In this document: piece after piece, positions 10,798-22,565 of the stretch
How positions within the stretch are numbered: position 1 is the first letter of the stretch
Layout of the letters: the number at the start of each line of letters is the position of its first letter
From: Cunninghamia lanceolata
Taxonomy: Eukaryota > Streptophyta > Pinopsida > Cupressales > Cupressaceae
Direction of reading: 5' to 3'
Length of the DNA stretch: 64,000 nt
Assembly: GCA_027924645.1 (NCBI GenBank)
Contig: BSBN01000140.1
Span: 7,384,501 to 7,448,500 of the forward strand
The notes under the pieces: model-generated
Databases searched by the model: none
What the model was told of the DNA's origin: nothing
The model's input: the letters and a program-made list of their open reading frames with translations, nothing else
Made by a program: the position numbers and the translations under genes

Positions 10798-12900
10798 AGA
10801 AATGGAGTTTATGTTGAGGTTCTTCCTCCATTATCCTTATATGGATTAGGACATAATCAAAATACCTTTGAAAAGAAAGAACAACAACCAATACAAATGA
10901 GCAAGATGGTGCAGGATGAATCCTGCTACTATTCTAGAAAGATTCACCAATGAAAACTCGCTAAAAATCAGAAAAGAGAAAGTTGAAAATCAACAAATGG
11001 TGGTTCTCCCTCTCATAAGAAACAAAAAGCCTCATTTAAACAATGATCATATGATAAAAAACAAGACTTTCATAAGAACCACTTGAATTTTACAACAAAT
11101 ATGATCAAATACCTCTCCAAGAGGTTCGTGAGCTCCAACATATAATATGAAGACCCTACAAGTAAGTATCTCCAACCCTTTATCTCTCTCATGATGTGCT
11201 TCCCCTGTGATGTGTTATGTGTTGTTTAGGCCTCCTAGGATGACCTCAGATTCTCCCGTAAGGTTTGGGATACTAGGAGACCACCTCTATTGTGACCTTC
11301 TTCTATTTGTATCATCATTCTTCTATATTGCCTCTCTCTCTCTCTAATTTCATGGTTGTGTGTTGTGTTTTACAGACATAGCATCATGGTTGGTGACTTG
11401 GGGGCACCGTCCTACATGACTATCCCTAAGACACTTGTTTCTCATCTCTTATTTATTGTTTCCCTTCCTCTAGTGTTTCCATCTAGCGGGAAGATGACGA
11501 AAAACATTTATACTGATGCGGACCTAGTCTCCCTTTCGAGAGCAATCAAAAAATGGACTATAGTTCCTAATATGATGATGGGGTTGTATATCTTATCCGA
11601 TGCTTGGCTAGTGGAAGCACTCATGCTTTCCACATAGTGAATTTGATGATGTTTCCATCGCATTTACAAACCTTAAGAATACTGCTGCTCTATTCACCTT
11701 TGTTTGCCTTTGAATCTAGCCTTGGTGGTACTCAATTCAAAGAGCTTCATGATATAGCCCCTGGTTATCCTTGAACTCTGAATTCATTGTATAACCTTGG
11801 CTCTTTGTGTGTTTAATCAAATGCATTGATGTTGTTGTTTATCTTGATGTTGTAGACACTAACATGTTTCTTGCAGGGATGTGTTTGTGGGAACATTTGA
11901 CGATCATAAATTACATCACTTTCGGGGCCCATGGGCTTTGCGAAAGTCAGTGTTCCCTTGTGTGTTTTCTTCCTACCTTAACTTGCTTGATATTGATGCA
12001 TGATATCAAGCACCTTAAGGTGGGGGCATATAAGGTAAGATGTCTATTATAGATGTTAGCAATGTGTTTGACCTTAGATGCATAGACTTGCGCCCCAGAG
12101 TAGTGCATTGTGCATCTTGAGTTTGTTTGCAATTAATCAATCAATCATGTAAGCCCTCTATGGAGGTAGGATATCAAGCATATCCTTTTTCTTAAGCCCT
12201 CTACGGAGGCAGGGATGGTGTATTTATTAGAGCAGATTGCATCATCCTGTCATTTTCAAAAGTCCTCTATGGAGGCAGGGAGCGGTTTTGTGACTAACTC
12301 AACCCTTAAGCGTGTCATCAATGATTGTTGTGGTGAAGTGCAATCGTTGGTGTGTGCCTGTAATGTGCCTGAGATGGTGATGAGCCTAGAAATAAGGAAC
12401 ACATGATCACTTGTCTGTTGTGTTTTCTCTGTGTCTTCAAGTGTGTGTTTTTTGGCGTGCTTGTTTTGTATGGTGTATTTGTTGCCACATATGCAGTGAC
12501 CAGTGCTCTTGGGGAATGCTTCATGCATTTTGGGAGGTTTTGCATGTCTTGCGTGTGTGTTGCCCCATATACAGAGACCTACGCCCTTAAGTGGTGTATC
12601 ATGTATTATGGGAGGTTTGTTTACTTTCCAGTATGTGCATTTACATTTCATATATATGAGAAAAAGAAAAGAAAAGATATCATTTCTGTCTTCCATGCAT
12701 TAATGTGTCTTCTATGCATTAACTATCTACTCTGTGTTTTATGTGACTATAACTATCTTCTCCATGTTTTGTGTGCCTGTTACTATCTTCTATGTGATTG
12801 GCGTGTCTTCTCCATGCTTGGTGTGTTTGTTGTGTTTGTGACCATACTTTAATGCATGTATGGGCCTCATGTTCATACATACATTAAAGTAGGGGCTAAA
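10798..12900 (+). other. EL2 3' untranslated region with short repeats
   Basis: No gene is supported. A short repeat with core CCTCTATGGAGGCAGGG occurs near 12149, 12196 and 12261. Near 12680-12840 phrases like CTATCTTCTCCATGTTTTGTGTG recur with changes. A (TC)n tract lies at about 11333-11346. A polypurine tract ends the region at 12900. Several open frames here are low-complexity and not conserved. Confidence 0.6.
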
Positions 12901-14138
12901 TGTAATGTTAGAAAATGTCCCCCTGGGGGCATTTCCCTCATAAGGTTTAGCTCCTGGGTCTTTAGAGTGCATTTAGAACATTTTAGTTCATATTTTAGCA
13001 TCTTGATGGAATGAGACCTAAGTCCCATGGAAAATGGGACCTAGGAGGACCCCTTGAGCTGTACCCTACCTAAAATAGGGGGAGGACTTGGGCACTCCCA
13101 CCCTAGTCCTACCCTATTTTAGGGTAGCCCTAATTTCCAAGTGTTAGTGACAGTTATTAGGTCCCTTTGCCAACACGATAAGTTTGAAATTCAAATATTT
13201 TGGCGGGAGTGCTTGTAGGTGCATATATAAGCATGTGTAGGCATTCATTTGTAAACTAGATGATTACTAGCAAGCTATTGTGTTCTCTAGGTGATTTAAG
13301 GCTTTGTATTGTGTTGCAAGAGTAGACTTGTGTGTTTGTGTGTTGATATTTGCAGATTTGAGCATCAATTCCTTCATGGCATGAAGAGCATTTTCCTCCA
13401 TGAAATCTTCACTACAAGATGCATATCATTGTGTTTTTATCATTGATTCCTTTGGTTTTTGGCCTCTACCTCACAAGGGCATGCCATCTTTATCTGATAA
13501 CGGTGTTCAGAGAATTAAGTGTCCTCTAGGGTTTGACTGAGGCAAACCTCTAAACACCACAACCTCCAAACCAAGTTTTGTGATTGCAGGTTACAGGTGT
13601 CGCATCCTAAAAAAGTGGAGTTGTAGGAAGGCTGGGAAGATATCAGGGATTCTGTATATGAAGAAAAGATGGACAAAGGAGCACTTTCAGGACTAGGGTG
13701 CTTGCTCTAGTGTCCTCCATAGACATATTCTAGAAAATAGAAGTTACAGGGCTGATTAGTGTATGAAGGAGGTCCAGATTCCCTGAAAAAGTAGGTAACT
13801 TGGACTTGGGCACCCGCTCCAGTGTCCCTGACTATTCTGCTTCGGAACCCCGAAAACAAGTTTATTTTAATTTGGTATTTTACTCCTGTCTGCAAGATCT
13901 TTTTCTATAATTCATTAATTTGTTGTTGTATTTGTATAATTAGAGTTTTAATGGTCAATTGAGCATAGGAGAAGGAAAAAAGATAGTTAATTCCCTAATC
14001 CAAGCTTCCCCTCATTTGCAAGTGACCTAGGGTATGATAGTGCTTGCCAATCGCCCTAAGTCATTCAATGTTAGGGTGAAAGGAGGATTTTAACATCTAA
14101 AATCTAGAATATTAACAAATCCAATTTTACCCTAAACA
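12901..14138 (+). repeat. EL2 3' LTR
   Basis: It is the second copy of the 6250-7493 repeat and starts TGTAATGTTAGAAAATGTCC. A TATA-like box is at 13224-13232. It ends CCTAAACA at 14138, and the next base opens GATGGATCAATG of the EL3 frame. Confidence 0.92.
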
Positions 14139-14139
14139 G

Positions 14140-17100
14140 ATGGATCAATGCCAAAGATCAGGGCAAAGATCTAGGAGAAATGCCTAGTTAAACCTCCAAG
14201 CCAAAAAATTGGAGGATATATACAAACAAATAGGGGACACATGGACCCCAATAAGTGGGTATGATTTTTTTCTCTATCAATATAAGAAAATGGATAGGAA
14301 TAAACCTATCTCAAATCCATGGAGACTAAACCTGGGAAAACTTATAGTGCCAAATGTGTTTGTCAATGTGGAGTTGTTAAAAGTTGTGGCCAAGAAATAC
14401 AATCCACAAACATGCATAATTGAGTTGAATGATGGGTCTGCTCTCATCCCTATCACCAAAGACTATATATCAATGGTGTTTCAGTTGGACACTACCTTTG
14501 ATGTGAAATTTAGAATCAAAGACCTGTTGAATGAGTACTATAATCTGAGCAATAACTACAAGAGATGGAGGCTACATTTACATAGGCCTCGAGATGAAGG
14601 AAATAGGCCCAAAGTATTCTGATGAGTTGAGGATCCACCCTATTCTATAGAATTATTTGAGGAATACATTAGATGCACGTACTATTATATCTATGAATTG
14701 CTTGGTCTGGAATCTCCTCTGTTTATGGAAGTTACACGAATGGTTCTAACTATAGATGTGCAAAGCCAAGATGCATGGCATCTGGACTATGCTGAGTACC
14801 TTACCAATGATCTTCACAATGATTTGGTTGCTATAAAAAATTGAGGCAGTAAATTTAGGAATTACTCTTTGCTCATGCATCTTATATTATATGAGGGACA
14901 TAATATGTGTCTGTGGGATGAATGCTTGAGAGTAAGATATTTGGGTAGGGATGGAAACATCAAACCTATGCAGATCTGGATAGCTATCTAGAATAGCGCT
15001 ATGAGAGATCCCATTATCTATATTTTGAAGAATATTTTGCAAAACCTATGTATAAATTGCTAGGCCATCCATGTGATTACAACCTGTCAATGGAAGTGCA
15101 TAAATTTTTGAGGCCAAAGGATAAGAATAAAAGTAGAAGATTCAATCACAATTCGGTTGATTGGTATTCCTATAATGACTACACAAAGATTAGAGTATTT
15201 GGGTATGAAGGACCGCCATTTTTGTTGCCAAAAACCTTTCCAGATAGAGTTGCCTATTTAGAGATTGTGAGGCAATTAGCTTACTCTGACTTTTTGCACC
15301 TTAAAAGTCACAATAAGCAATTCTTGATACCGAGTACTTTATGTTTTGGAGATTTTATAGTTCTTGATGAGAAAGGATATCAATTAATTGATAAAAAATT
15401 AGAACATTTTAGAATGCTATCAGGAAATGCAAGAGAAAACTTTAACCCTGAACACTTCATAAATAGTATCGAAGTTAATAAAAATTTAAAAAAATATCAC
15501 CATGTACTTTTTGTTAATGATGATTTGATTAGAAATGTTAATGAGAATAGTCTAGTTGAAAATAATAAATTTGTATCATAAAATAATGCTAGCTAAGGCT
15601 TGGAGGATAGCCAAAAATCCTACATATAAAGGAGCTTTTTTGGAGGTTGATGATCTAGTTGAAAGGTTAGTTAGACATGTTAGTTGCACATGTAGTAGAA
15701 TTAACTATAGATCTTCCTCATAAGTTTTTTGAGAGAAGAGGTAAAAATATTAGGGAGACACAAGCTGAGTGTGAAGTATCCTTCCCCTCAGTCCACACCA
15801 GATATTAGTTTCTCTCTTGATACCAATGTTACAAAGGATGAAGAGTTTGAAAGTGGATATGAAGGTGTGTAGAGCTTTGAGCATGTAATTGAAGAGTATA
15901 AGCCTCCTGTGGATAGAGAAATGGTCATGATGGAAGCCCTTGATGAGTTATCAAAAGATATAAGGCACATGGCAAGTAAAAAATTTGTTTTAGATGATGA
16001 TTTTATCAAAACCCCTGAATTCAAATCCCTCTTGTATTATTACAAAGGCAAACATGCTAGAGAGAAAATAAAGGACATCACTCTTGAAGTACATGATGAG
16101 GCATTGAAGGAGATTCAAATTGGAATTGGCAAAGCAATGGAGTCCATGACTCTAGAAAAGGGGAGAAGACTACTTGAAGAAGCAGGGGTAATGCTAGTCT
16201 CCAAGTGGGATATGACCTCAGCCATTGGTTTTGACAGCTTTAGTAGAAATCATGACAAAAGGGTACAACTGAGTATTGAAGCATTATATAAGATTAAAAT
16301 TGGGTTAGGATATGATCCTGATAAGGTGACATTACTAATGTGGGCATTATACCCCCTAATAAGAGACCTCAAATCATTGACAACCTGAATGAAGTATTTG
16401 GTCATCTCTTGATACAACGAGTTGAGGACATAGATCCCATTGACACTATTGATTTAAATGTGAATGTTGCTAGATTTTCAAAGGCTGAAATTGAGTGATT
16501 GGTAAGGAATAATAATGCATACATGGCAGAAAATGTAAAACTAAGGTAAGACATTGCCACTTATAAGGATAGGTTGCCATCATCATCAAGCAACCATTCA
16601 CCTTACCTGGAATTTGACAAAAGAGTGGTGGAGGCCAGAGCTAATACCAATTATTGGAAGTTTAATGAAGAGAAATTCCAAAAGAAGTGTGACAAATTGG
16701 AAACTGAAATGAAAGTTGTTAAATACAAAATAGCTTCTGAATTGATTAAGGAAAGATTTGAGAAAATAATGTCGAAGAGTGGTAAGGTATGGGAATTTTA
16801 CAAGAGAACACACAATGCTTACCAAGAGCATAAAAGATTGCACCTCAGGATACTCGAGAAGAAAGAGGAACTAAGAGCCAAAACAAGTGTTTAAGAAATA
16901 TGATAAACTAATCAGTGAGGATGAAAACATCAACACTTTGTTAGAAGAGGACCTTGGTGATTTTGATCAACATCTAGAAATGGCATTCCCTATTTTCTTT
17001 GATAATGAAGGCAATCTACAGGAAAAGGGTATTTGGAAAAATGAATTAGCCCAATTGTTACAAATAGCTCTTGAGAAGATCAATGATGAGGATAGAGTGA

Positions 17101-17243
17101 TAGAAAGCACACATATATGTTTAGACAAAATCTTCACTTTGGAATATGTCATGGATGATATAATATCCACAGACACCTATGTGACTCAAGAGTATATTGA
17201 TCATCACCAGAGTAGCATAAAGGGTCAAATAAACTTGAAATGA
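14140..17243 (+). pseudogene. EL3: unrecognised retroelement-associated frame of about 1,000 codons
   Basis: I do not recognise this product. An ATG at 14140 is in frame with the open part at 14209 (LEDIYKQIGDTWTPISGYDF). Coding sense continues through stops and at least two frameshifts (near 14995 and between 15581 and 15909) to 17243. Readable blocks are MDRNKPISNPWRLNLGKLIV, YKLLGHPCDYNLSMEVHKFL, VFGYEGPPFLLPKTFPDRVA, an acidic helical middle (15909-16388) and a Lys- and Glu-rich coiled-coil-like part (16574-16894). No Gag, Pol, transposase or PMD motif is seen. It could be an accessory protein of a non-autonomous element, or a 3' frame belonging to EL1. EL2 sits directly at its N-terminus and EL4 just after its end. 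Confidence 0.6.
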
Positions 17244-17278
17244 AATTTTTGCCAATACTAATTCAAGTATTTTCGCAA

Positions 17279-18436
17279 TGTTAGATTAATAGGGAGAAGC
17301 AATAATTAGTGCATTAGTAATAATAATGGGCAAAGCATATTCATCAGATATTGCAACATTGGAGAGGAGGACCTTGCCAGGCCAGCGGTGATGGGTTCTC
17401 TAAGATGATCAACGGATTCAGATCTTGATCGATGCAGATGCCCATATTATCTCTTTATCTATTTCTTAGTTATGTTTCATAACAAATGTTAGTTATTTGA
17501 AAAGATGCAATTTAGGAACAATCATGTTGTTTCAGTCTAAAGCTTGTTTGCTTCCCATGTATATAAGGGAAACCAAGGCCAAGTTTAGGGGAATGAATTA
17601 CAGAACAATCATTATACATACAATATTATTATATACTTAGTCATATTTTATAAAAACTTCTATGAGATTTTTGAAATAATATAAGGGGTGAGATGGTTTA
17701 AGTAGTGGATATATCTTTGGTGTTCTACTACTCTATTGATATTCATTCTTATGAGTTATTTGACTATCTCCATTTTGGTCTTTTCCAATTATTTAAATCA
17801 TTTAGATTTATCAAGGCACATTCGTTGCCTCTATTTGGTATGCTTGATTGGTTTCTATAAGAAGTTGATTTAAGTCCTTCTAAGTGATTTACATTTATTG
17901 GTCTCTGCACAGAGTTGAAACCCTTTAAATAAGTCACCTTAGTTGGTTTCCTTTAAGGTAGAATTAAAATCCTTTTAGACAACCATACTAACTTGAGGAA
18001 ATATCAATGGGATTCTCAAGAAGAGTCTAATAACTAACAGTCTTCTATGTTTATACAAAGTATAAACATTTAAAGGGTGCCAAGTAGTTAGAGTTAAGCT
18101 AGGAAGATAAATCTACAATCATACAATTCTTGAAACCATTAACCCAATAGAATCAGGCAGTGATCATAAACATTTTAAAACAACCATTCACATTTCAAAA
18201 CTTAATAGTAGGAATAATTCTCAGCCTTATATCTGTATCTCATCTGCATGCCAATGAGAGTAGATCACTAAGGTCACATAAATTTGCATCAACTATTAAG
18301 GTATACCTACCTAGGTTTGGCAAAACCTGAAGAGAAGGGGGTTTTCATTCATATCATCCCTGTTTCGTTAGCCAAAAGTGTTAAGAGATCTTGGCAACCT
18401 CTTAAGGTTTATAACCTACATTTTTGAGACCTAACA
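17279..18436 (+). repeat. EL4 5' LTR (1,158 bp)
   Basis: It is bounded by TGTTAGATT at the left and GAGACCTAACA at the right, a six-base terminal inverted repeat. A primer-site-like sequence follows four bases later. The right end is firm. The left end rests on the inverted repeat alone, since no second copy is in the window. No ORF is present. Confidence 0.7.
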
Positions 18437-18440
18437 GAAT

Positions 18441-18460
18441 TGACGACTCTACTGGGGACC
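18441..18460 (+). other. EL4 primer-binding site (decayed)
   Basis: TGACGACTCTACTGGGGACC follows the LTR. It resembles the TGGCGACTCYRCTGGGGA type often seen at the start of Tat/Ogre-type elements, with TGG changed to TGA. A similar remnant is in EL5. I have not assigned the tRNA with confidence. Confidence 0.6.
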
Positions 18461-19484
18461 AACAAAAGAAAACCTGGTAGAAGACCATCTTAATAGAGTC
18501 AAGGAATTAAAGAATTGGAACTCTACTTGTGAAGAAAAACTAGAAGATAAATCAGTCCTCTTAAGAGAGGTGGCGACTCTATACAAAATTGAAGACTTCT
18601 TAAGTAATGAAGTATTATAACATGGATGGTAGGAGATCCAAAACTGATGGTAAAAGGTTGCAATCTTCCCCACCCTCAAATGTCCCTACTAAGAAAATTG
18701 GGATATCAAATCAGTCAATGCACATTAATGACCAAAATACTCAGGAGAATACATGAAAATAGCCTATACTAACACATAACCGTTTTACTCCTTTGCATGA
18801 ATTAGAATTCCATGAAGGATTCCAATCAAAAAGTAATCCTACCTAGTCTAAACAAAACAAATTTGGTGATGTTCTAGACCAATATAGACTTGACCCTCAA
18901 AAATAGCTTGAATTTGAGGCACAACTTGAATGGCAAAGGATACAAATGCAAGTAGAATATGATTACAAAATGTCACTAAGGCAGGGTGGGGGATTTCAAA
19001 ATGAGTCTATTGATCAAATGACATCCCCAAAGGCTCAATATAGTCCACCAAAAGACACAAGAAATGTTGATGAGGTGCAACAAGACTTACAAAATTTATA
19101 GGAAGAGCTTAGGCTAGCCAAACTGAAAGAAGCGGAAGAACAAATAAAGCATGAGTTGCAATAGATAAAATCTTGATGTGTAACAACCAGCTTGAAATAT
19201 ATACCTCCCCATAAGCAAAGTGGGAAGAACATATCACCATTACTCCTTCATTTGATATAACACAAGCATTGTCTCAAATAAAGATATCAGTACCATTAAT
19301 GGAAATGATGAAAATAGATGAATACATGGACAATGCTCTCAAGTTGATTTCTAATATACCAAATCAATAGCAAAATCATAACAAAAACAAAGAAGGGCCA
19401 GAAAACAAAATAAACAATCTTGAACAAGAGGTCATGAGAACTCCTGAAATTTATCTTGGTGATGCCATAACAAAGAATCCTTCC
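18461..19484 (+). pseudogene. EL4 leader and gag remnant with internal deletion
   Basis: It is coding-like but full of stops. A helical Gln- and Glu-rich part lies near 18900-19170 (LEFEAQLEWQRIQMQVEYDY, then a NVDEVQQDLQNL and EELRLAKLKEAEEQ stretch). At about 19236 it jumps straight to the gag end (ITPSFDITQALSQIKISV frame) that in EL1 lies at 650-900, so the capsid part is deleted. The last codon before protease is TAG at 19485-19487, as in EL1 at 901-903. EL5 has a Glu codon (GAG) there. Confidence 0.65.
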
Positions 19485-19487
19485 TAG

Positions 19488-19870
19488 GCGGACCCATTCT
19501 ATATAACACTATTAATTAATAAAAAAATGGTAAGAAATTGTGTGATTGACTCTAGATCTGCCACAAACATCATGCCAATAGTTATCATGAAAGAATTAGG
19601 TCTGTGGGTAGATACAACATATGGTAAATGCAATGCAATGGACAACAGGTATATTCAAGTGGTTGGAATCATGAGAGATGTTGAATTGAAGTTAGCCTCA
19701 TGTCCTAAAGCTACGTATAGAACTAATATAATTGTAAAAGATACTCTAGCATACTATGGTATGTTGTTATCTAGAAAGTGGACTATTATAGTAAGAGGAA
19801 ATGCCCAACTTGATTTATCATATGCAACAATTCCAATGAATGGGAAGGAAGTCACGTTGTGTAGAGAGCC
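19488..19870 (+). pseudogene. EL4 protease, first part
   Basis: The retropepsin signature reads VIDSRSATNIMP, with the Gly of D-S-G changed to Arg, so it would be inactive. Next are VMKELGL-like IMKELGLWVDTTYGKCNAMD, GIMRDVELKLA and YYGMLLSRKWTIIV, which is intact here but broken in EL1. The frame runs to GKEVTLCREP and is cut by EL5 at 19871. The continuation starts at 29988 with RYENIIERL. Confidence 0.85.
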
Positions 19871-22211
19871 TGTTACCTCTCAATCTGACTGGATGTTTAT
19901 TCCCAGTTGTCCCTACAAGGTAGCCATTAATGATCAATAGGATTCCTGGGCCAGCAGCTAATAGTACAGGAGATAGACTCTATAGATATCTCCTCCTCTT
20001 CTTTAGGCTCTGCAGAACCAAGGGGGGTATTCCCTATTCAACATCCATGAGATATGTTTGTGGATTGACTAGGATGTTGACACAAAGCAGATAAATCCTC
20101 TATTATGCAGACTAAAACTGTGAGATAAGTACAAAGGGGCTAGCTTTGGGCCTATTTTTAGTTGTAGATAGAGGATTTTGGATCCTAAAACTACTTCTAA
20201 AGTCCTAATGGTTTGGTTTAAAGTTTAAGTTTGATTTTTTGTTTGGATGCAAAACTAAGACTTTAGGTTGTAACCAAAATACAAGACCAGATCGGTGCCT
20301 ATCCAGGGCTCAAAGTCAATAGACATATATATGTGAATGTTTATCACAGACCTAAAACAACAATCAGATTTCAAGGGGATTATGCAATGTCTACCTTACA
20401 GACAATTCCCAAGATAAAGTATTTAGTTATTTCTGCTTACAAACATCCCTACTATAATGTATTCTTCTCAATACTTAACCTAGAACATTTAATCTACTCC
20501 TTGAGTGGATGTAAAAGACTAAGCATTCAATATAGTAAACCCATATTCTAGAATCCCAAACACCCCTTAGATATTCAGATTCAGAAGAACACATTCAATT
20601 TGGAGACAAATAACAAAATACATGCTATAAAGCATTACTCATTTAAATCAATATGAAATTGATAAATTATGTATATAAGACATTCAACATACAACTCGTA
20701 AACTCACAAAATACCTAAAATAGAGCCTCCAACGAAGGTGTATCTTATCACAGCACCAAAATTTGTCTAGTTTTCAACCACACAATGAATGACACATTTT
20801 GGCTTTTATACCAAGACTATGTACTTAGCAAAATTAATTACAAGGCAGATCAAAAAATCACCAGATTCAATGCATGAGAAAGGGTGCTCAAAATAGTTAA
20901 TGTGGCAGAGAGACAAAGAGGAATGAGCAGGTGGAATCAGGATCTGCACCGCCGCTTGAAGGTTTTCTTCGCAAGCCTGGTAGTTCACTTGTCACTTCAC
21001 CCATCGATGCCTCTGCATGACTGCCATTAAAGCATCGACTACATGTGGGATGCAACAATAGAAACATCTAGAGATTTTCCTACTCAAAAATGGTCACACA
21101 CGCTTAGGAAAAACCATCCCTGCAGGTTCAAAACAAGGCCGTCAATCCACTCCTATCGCTGAGATCCACAGCTCAAAATCACACTGACTAGTTGTTAGCC
21201 AATGAAAACGTGGCACGTAGGCACCCCATGATTCTATTGCCATCTTTTCACTTTTCATTTTGCCATTCCACCCTTGTATATGCATGAATGAACACATATA
21301 TAATTGCCACTGTTCGCCTCTCAAAATCCCTTGTATATGCAAAATGCATATACATGCAACAACTTAATATACAAGGCAGACCTCACGCCAGTTTAGAACA
21401 AATTGAAAAAACTACTTAGGTCTGGATTGCATCTCTTTCCTTTGTATATTTGAATGTATGTCAGCATACATACAACTACCATTGTATACAACTGGTGGGC
21501 CCGACCCATTTTCTCTCTCCTTTGTACATTTCATTGCACATCGCATATACAAATGCAATGTACAAGCCAGACTTCACCACAATTAAAAAACACATCTGAA
21601 ATATTTTGGAATCCGGTTTGTATATCTGTGAATGCATATCTCCTTTGTATATCGACCATATACAAACTCACTTGTACACTCTTGTGGGCCCCACCAATTG
21701 TATCTTTGCTGTACTATAGCAAATGTATGTGCACCAGCCTTTGTATATTTTTCAATTTACATTTCCTTTATATGTTGAATATACAAACGCAATGTACAAG
21801 CCCCTATATACAAGCGGGAATCCTCCACGGAATATACCTGCAATGTATCTTTTCTTTGTATCTAACTATTGTATGTCTGAACATACAAACCAAATATACA
21901 TGCAACCTGATATGCAAACAGGGAATATTCTTGGAATCTTCAATGTATATTCCACCCTTGAACATTTTCCTTTTGAGCCTGATATGCATTGCAAAATGCA
22001 TACAACTGTAGAATATTGTGGGAATCCTGCCAAAGATTCCCCAATCGTATATGCACCCCTTTGGACCTGATATGCACTGTGAAATGCATATAACTGATTT
22101 TTTCACCATTCTTTACAACTGCAGAGGCCCAAAGTGTTAGAATTTTGAATTTTTGGAAGATGCTTGCAAGTTAAAATACCTGAAACTAGACCATTCATGC
22201 ATGTGGTAACA
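19871..22211 (-). repeat. EL5 3' LTR (left copy)
   Basis: It starts TGTTACCTCTCAATCTGACTGG on the plus strand and ends GCATGTGGTAACA. It matches 27639-29982 along its full length. From 21270 to about 22090 it holds a dense field of TTTGTATAT and ATATACAAA boxes in both directions. The many open frames over this part on both strands are by-products of that repeat. Target copy GAGCC at 19866-19870. Confidence 0.95.
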
Positions 22212-22370
22212 TAGGCTCCGATTGGGGATGTGCAGGCGTAAGGCTACAGTGAGAACCAGACTACTCCGGGGTAGACCAGACAAAACCCAAAACTCAAAAC
22301 ATGACTGACTATACAAGGCAAGTATAGACTATTTACACCTAACTTACAAATGTGCACAGAGGGTGATCAC
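22212..22370 (-). other. EL5 region between integrase end and 3' LTR
   Basis: These 159 bases are non-coding. Next to the LTR the element-sense sequence reads ATCGGAGCCTA before TGTTACC. The polypurine tract is weak or decayed. Confidence 0.55.
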
Positions 22371-22556
22371 TTATGAAAAATAGGGCTTCAGGAACTGACC
22401 ATGCACTGGCAGTTCCAACCATTCACCACTTAAAGCTCGGAGGAAGTAAGAATTGTCTCCATGAATATTGCTAATTTGATATGGACCCATCCATAATGGT
22501 TCAAATTTTCTATGTTTACCCTTATCTTGGCTCTTTGCATTCCAAACAAGGACCAA
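22371..22556 (-). pseudogene. EL5 integrase C-terminal end
   Basis: It reads MVLVWNAKSQDKGKHRKFEP, then WMGPYQI and HGQFLKPYFS, matching the EL1 integrase end. The zinc region and the DDE core that should precede it are absent. It directly follows the truncated RNase H (22566-22964). What is left would have no strand-transfer activity. Confidence 0.88.
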
Positions 22557-22565
22557 GTCACTTAT

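Larger units (their letters stand above)
6250..14138 (+). mobile_element. EL2: gag-only (non-autonomous) LTR element
   Basis: Two direct repeats of about 1.24 kb (6250-7493 and 12901-14138), both TGTAATG...CCTAAACA, flank 5.4 kb that holds only a gag-like frame (8830-10797). No protease, RT, RNase H or integrase motif can be read in the rest. The layout matches gag-only Ty3/gypsy derivatives described in plants (TR-GAG type), which would need Pol from a partner. A likely polypurine tract, AAAGTAGGGGCTAAA, touches the second LTR. The flanking five bases are TATAG on the left and GATGG on the right, so no target duplication is visible. A deletion, mutation or recombinant origin may explain that. 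Confidence 0.88.

Noticed and set aside
11356..11637. 93-codon plus-strand frame in the EL2 3' region
   Set aside because: No homologue or motif is recognised, the start is arbitrary, and it lies in non-coding repeat sequence.
12256..12852. Frames on both strands of up to 149 codons in EL2
   Set aside because: They overlap each other on a low-complexity TG/CTT-rich stretch with short repeats.
6245..14143. Five-base target duplication for EL2
   Set aside because: TATAG and GATGG do not match, and nearby shifts of one or two bases do not help.
21454..22109. Long open frames on both strands in the EL5 LTR (also 29302-29911)
   Set aside because: They are Cys-, Tyr- and Ile-rich by-products of the TTTGTATAT repeat field. 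Both LTR copies show them in several frames at once and none has a domain.
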